DNA of 64,000 nt from an uncultured Paracoccaceae bacterium (GTDB taxonomy: Bacteria; Pseudomonadota; Alphaproteobacteria; Rhodobacterales; Rhodobacteraceae). A program made the position numbers and the translations under genes. The stretch covers positions 1-64,000 of the forward strand of contig CALFSV010000256.1 in assembly GCA_937916485.1 (NCBI GenBank), in the 5' to 3' direction. The notes beneath the pieces are model-generated. The model made no database searches and was not told the origin of the DNA. It saw nothing but the letters and a program-made list of their open reading frames with translations. Positions 63,430-64,000 of this stretch are shown piece by piece; the first letter of the stretch is position 1, and each line of letters opens with the position of its first letter.

Positions 63430-64000
63430 ATGGTGCGATTGATAGGTTTGGCGGTTATATCTCTGGTCCTGGCGACTTCCGCCGGGGCGCAGATCAGTGG
63501 GGACGGGGTCCCCGCGGAATTTCCACCGGCGAGTTTTACTGCAAACCGATACGTTGACAGCAAGGGCTGTGCATTTGTCAGGGCAGGTCTGTCGGGTGCG
63601 GTGACATGGGTTCCCCGCGTCAGGCAGGATCGCAGCCAGCTTTGTGGCCTTGAGCCGACGATTGTCCCCGCTGCGACTGCTGCCCCGCCTGTCGTACCCG
63701 ATCCCTCCATGGAGACCCCTGCAGGGTCCTAGCTGGAGGGGGCGGAAGCGACTACCGACGCGGCCATTTCCAACGACCTGGTGCAGGGGGCGAACCCGGT
63801 TACGGCGACCAGAACATCCGAACCTGCCCATGCGTCGGTGATTGCGGCGGCGCCACCCGCGCCACCCGCGTCGGCGGCGTCGCGGCGGGTCGGGGATCCG
63901 ATCCGCACCGTCGCCTCGATCGTCACGCCGCCTGTTATCCGGGCAGGCCAAATTCACACTCTGGCATCCCAACGCCCGGCGACCCCCTACCTTGAGGCCT
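63430..64000 (+). pseudogene. Secreted SPOR-type roseobacter protein interrupted by a TAG
   Basis: The frame begins with a signal peptide (VRLIGLAVISLVLATSAGAQ) and the family block ASFTANRYVDSKGCAFVRAG then SGAVTWVPRVRQDRSQLCG. TAG at 63730-63732 stops it after 100 residues. The same frame then stays open for 89 codons to the window edge and reads as the expected Ala/Pro-rich linker ([36 protein letters not shown]). Roseobacter relatives usually run on into a C-terminal SPOR domain that binds peptidoglycan. A hairpin, CCACAA/TTGTGG, precedes the start. Nonsense mutation, read-through or a sequencing error are all possible. Confidence 0.65.

Overview
The window is about 64 kb of GC-rich DNA (roughly 62-65 %) that reads as chromosome of an alphaproteobacterium of the Rhodobacteraceae (Roseobacter group). 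The grounds are the mreB-mreC-mreD-mrdA-rodA run beside leuA, the FeS-type photolyase, a tricarballylate (tcu) locus, small roseobacter-type lipoproteins, and a family-typical intergenic repeat ending in GATATTTGAGGCGAGATGAGG. No rRNA, CRISPR array, insertion sequence or prophage was seen. One tRNA (Gln, TTG) is present. Genes are dense, and many neighbours share ATGA or GTGA stop/start overlaps.

Layout. 1-7.7 kb: a divergent catabolic locus. A GntR/FCD regulator heads tcuA, tcuB and an isocitrate/isopropylmalate-dehydrogenase-like gene on the plus strand; an AbrB-family membrane protein, a gamma-glutamyltransferase-like enzyme and a broken TctC solute-binding gene run the other way. A nested inverted repeat lies between the two arms. 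7.8-12.2 kb: a small membrane protein, then a three-subunit molybdenum hydroxylase operon (FAD, 2Fe-2S and Mo subunits) ending in a MoaD/ThiS-like gene. 12.3-14.5 kb: yaeQ, a 2OG-Fe(II) oxygenase, a TetR tail fragment, a patch of hairpins and tRNA-Gln. 14.5-19.8 kb: a BON-MscS channel, a KpsE/KpsT-like polysaccharide export pair, and nhaA. 19.9-22.3 kb: a UDG-superfamily protein, an SseB-like protein and ghrA. 22.3-27.9 kb: the cell-shape operon mreBCD-mrdA-rodA. 28.2-30.0 kb: leuA with a leader peptide carrying four consecutive Leu codons.

30.1-40.9 kb: an SDR plus photolyase pair, a MORN-repeat protein, nadE, a PKHD-type oxygenase, a DUF1801 protein, a DHA2-type MFS pump, a PfkB kinase, a secreted MBL-fold protein and a small zincin. 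41-49 kb: gltX, gamma-glutamylcyclotransferase, a YbbP/YbbA-like ABC pair diverging from a GDSL esterase, an SRAP (YedK/HMCES) protein whose catalytic Cys2 is replaced by Pro, two near-identical cold-shock genes and small envelope proteins. 49.1-50.5 kb: a copper-handling cluster around a PCuAC chaperone with a His/Met-rich tail. 50.6-57.4 kb: central metabolism (glyA, nadK, prpE, maeB). 57.5-63.3 kb: a double-cupin protein, then a nucleoside salvage operon cdd-deoA-deoB-add-upp. The right edge holds a secreted SPOR-type gene interrupted by an in-frame TAG.

Most of the window is ordinary housekeeping sequence. The points most worth a second look are the Pro2 SRAP protein, the leuA leader (which looks like translational rather than transcriptional attenuation), the hairpin array just downstream of tRNA-Gln, the tcu divergon with its operator, and the Mo-hydroxylase operon of unknown substrate.
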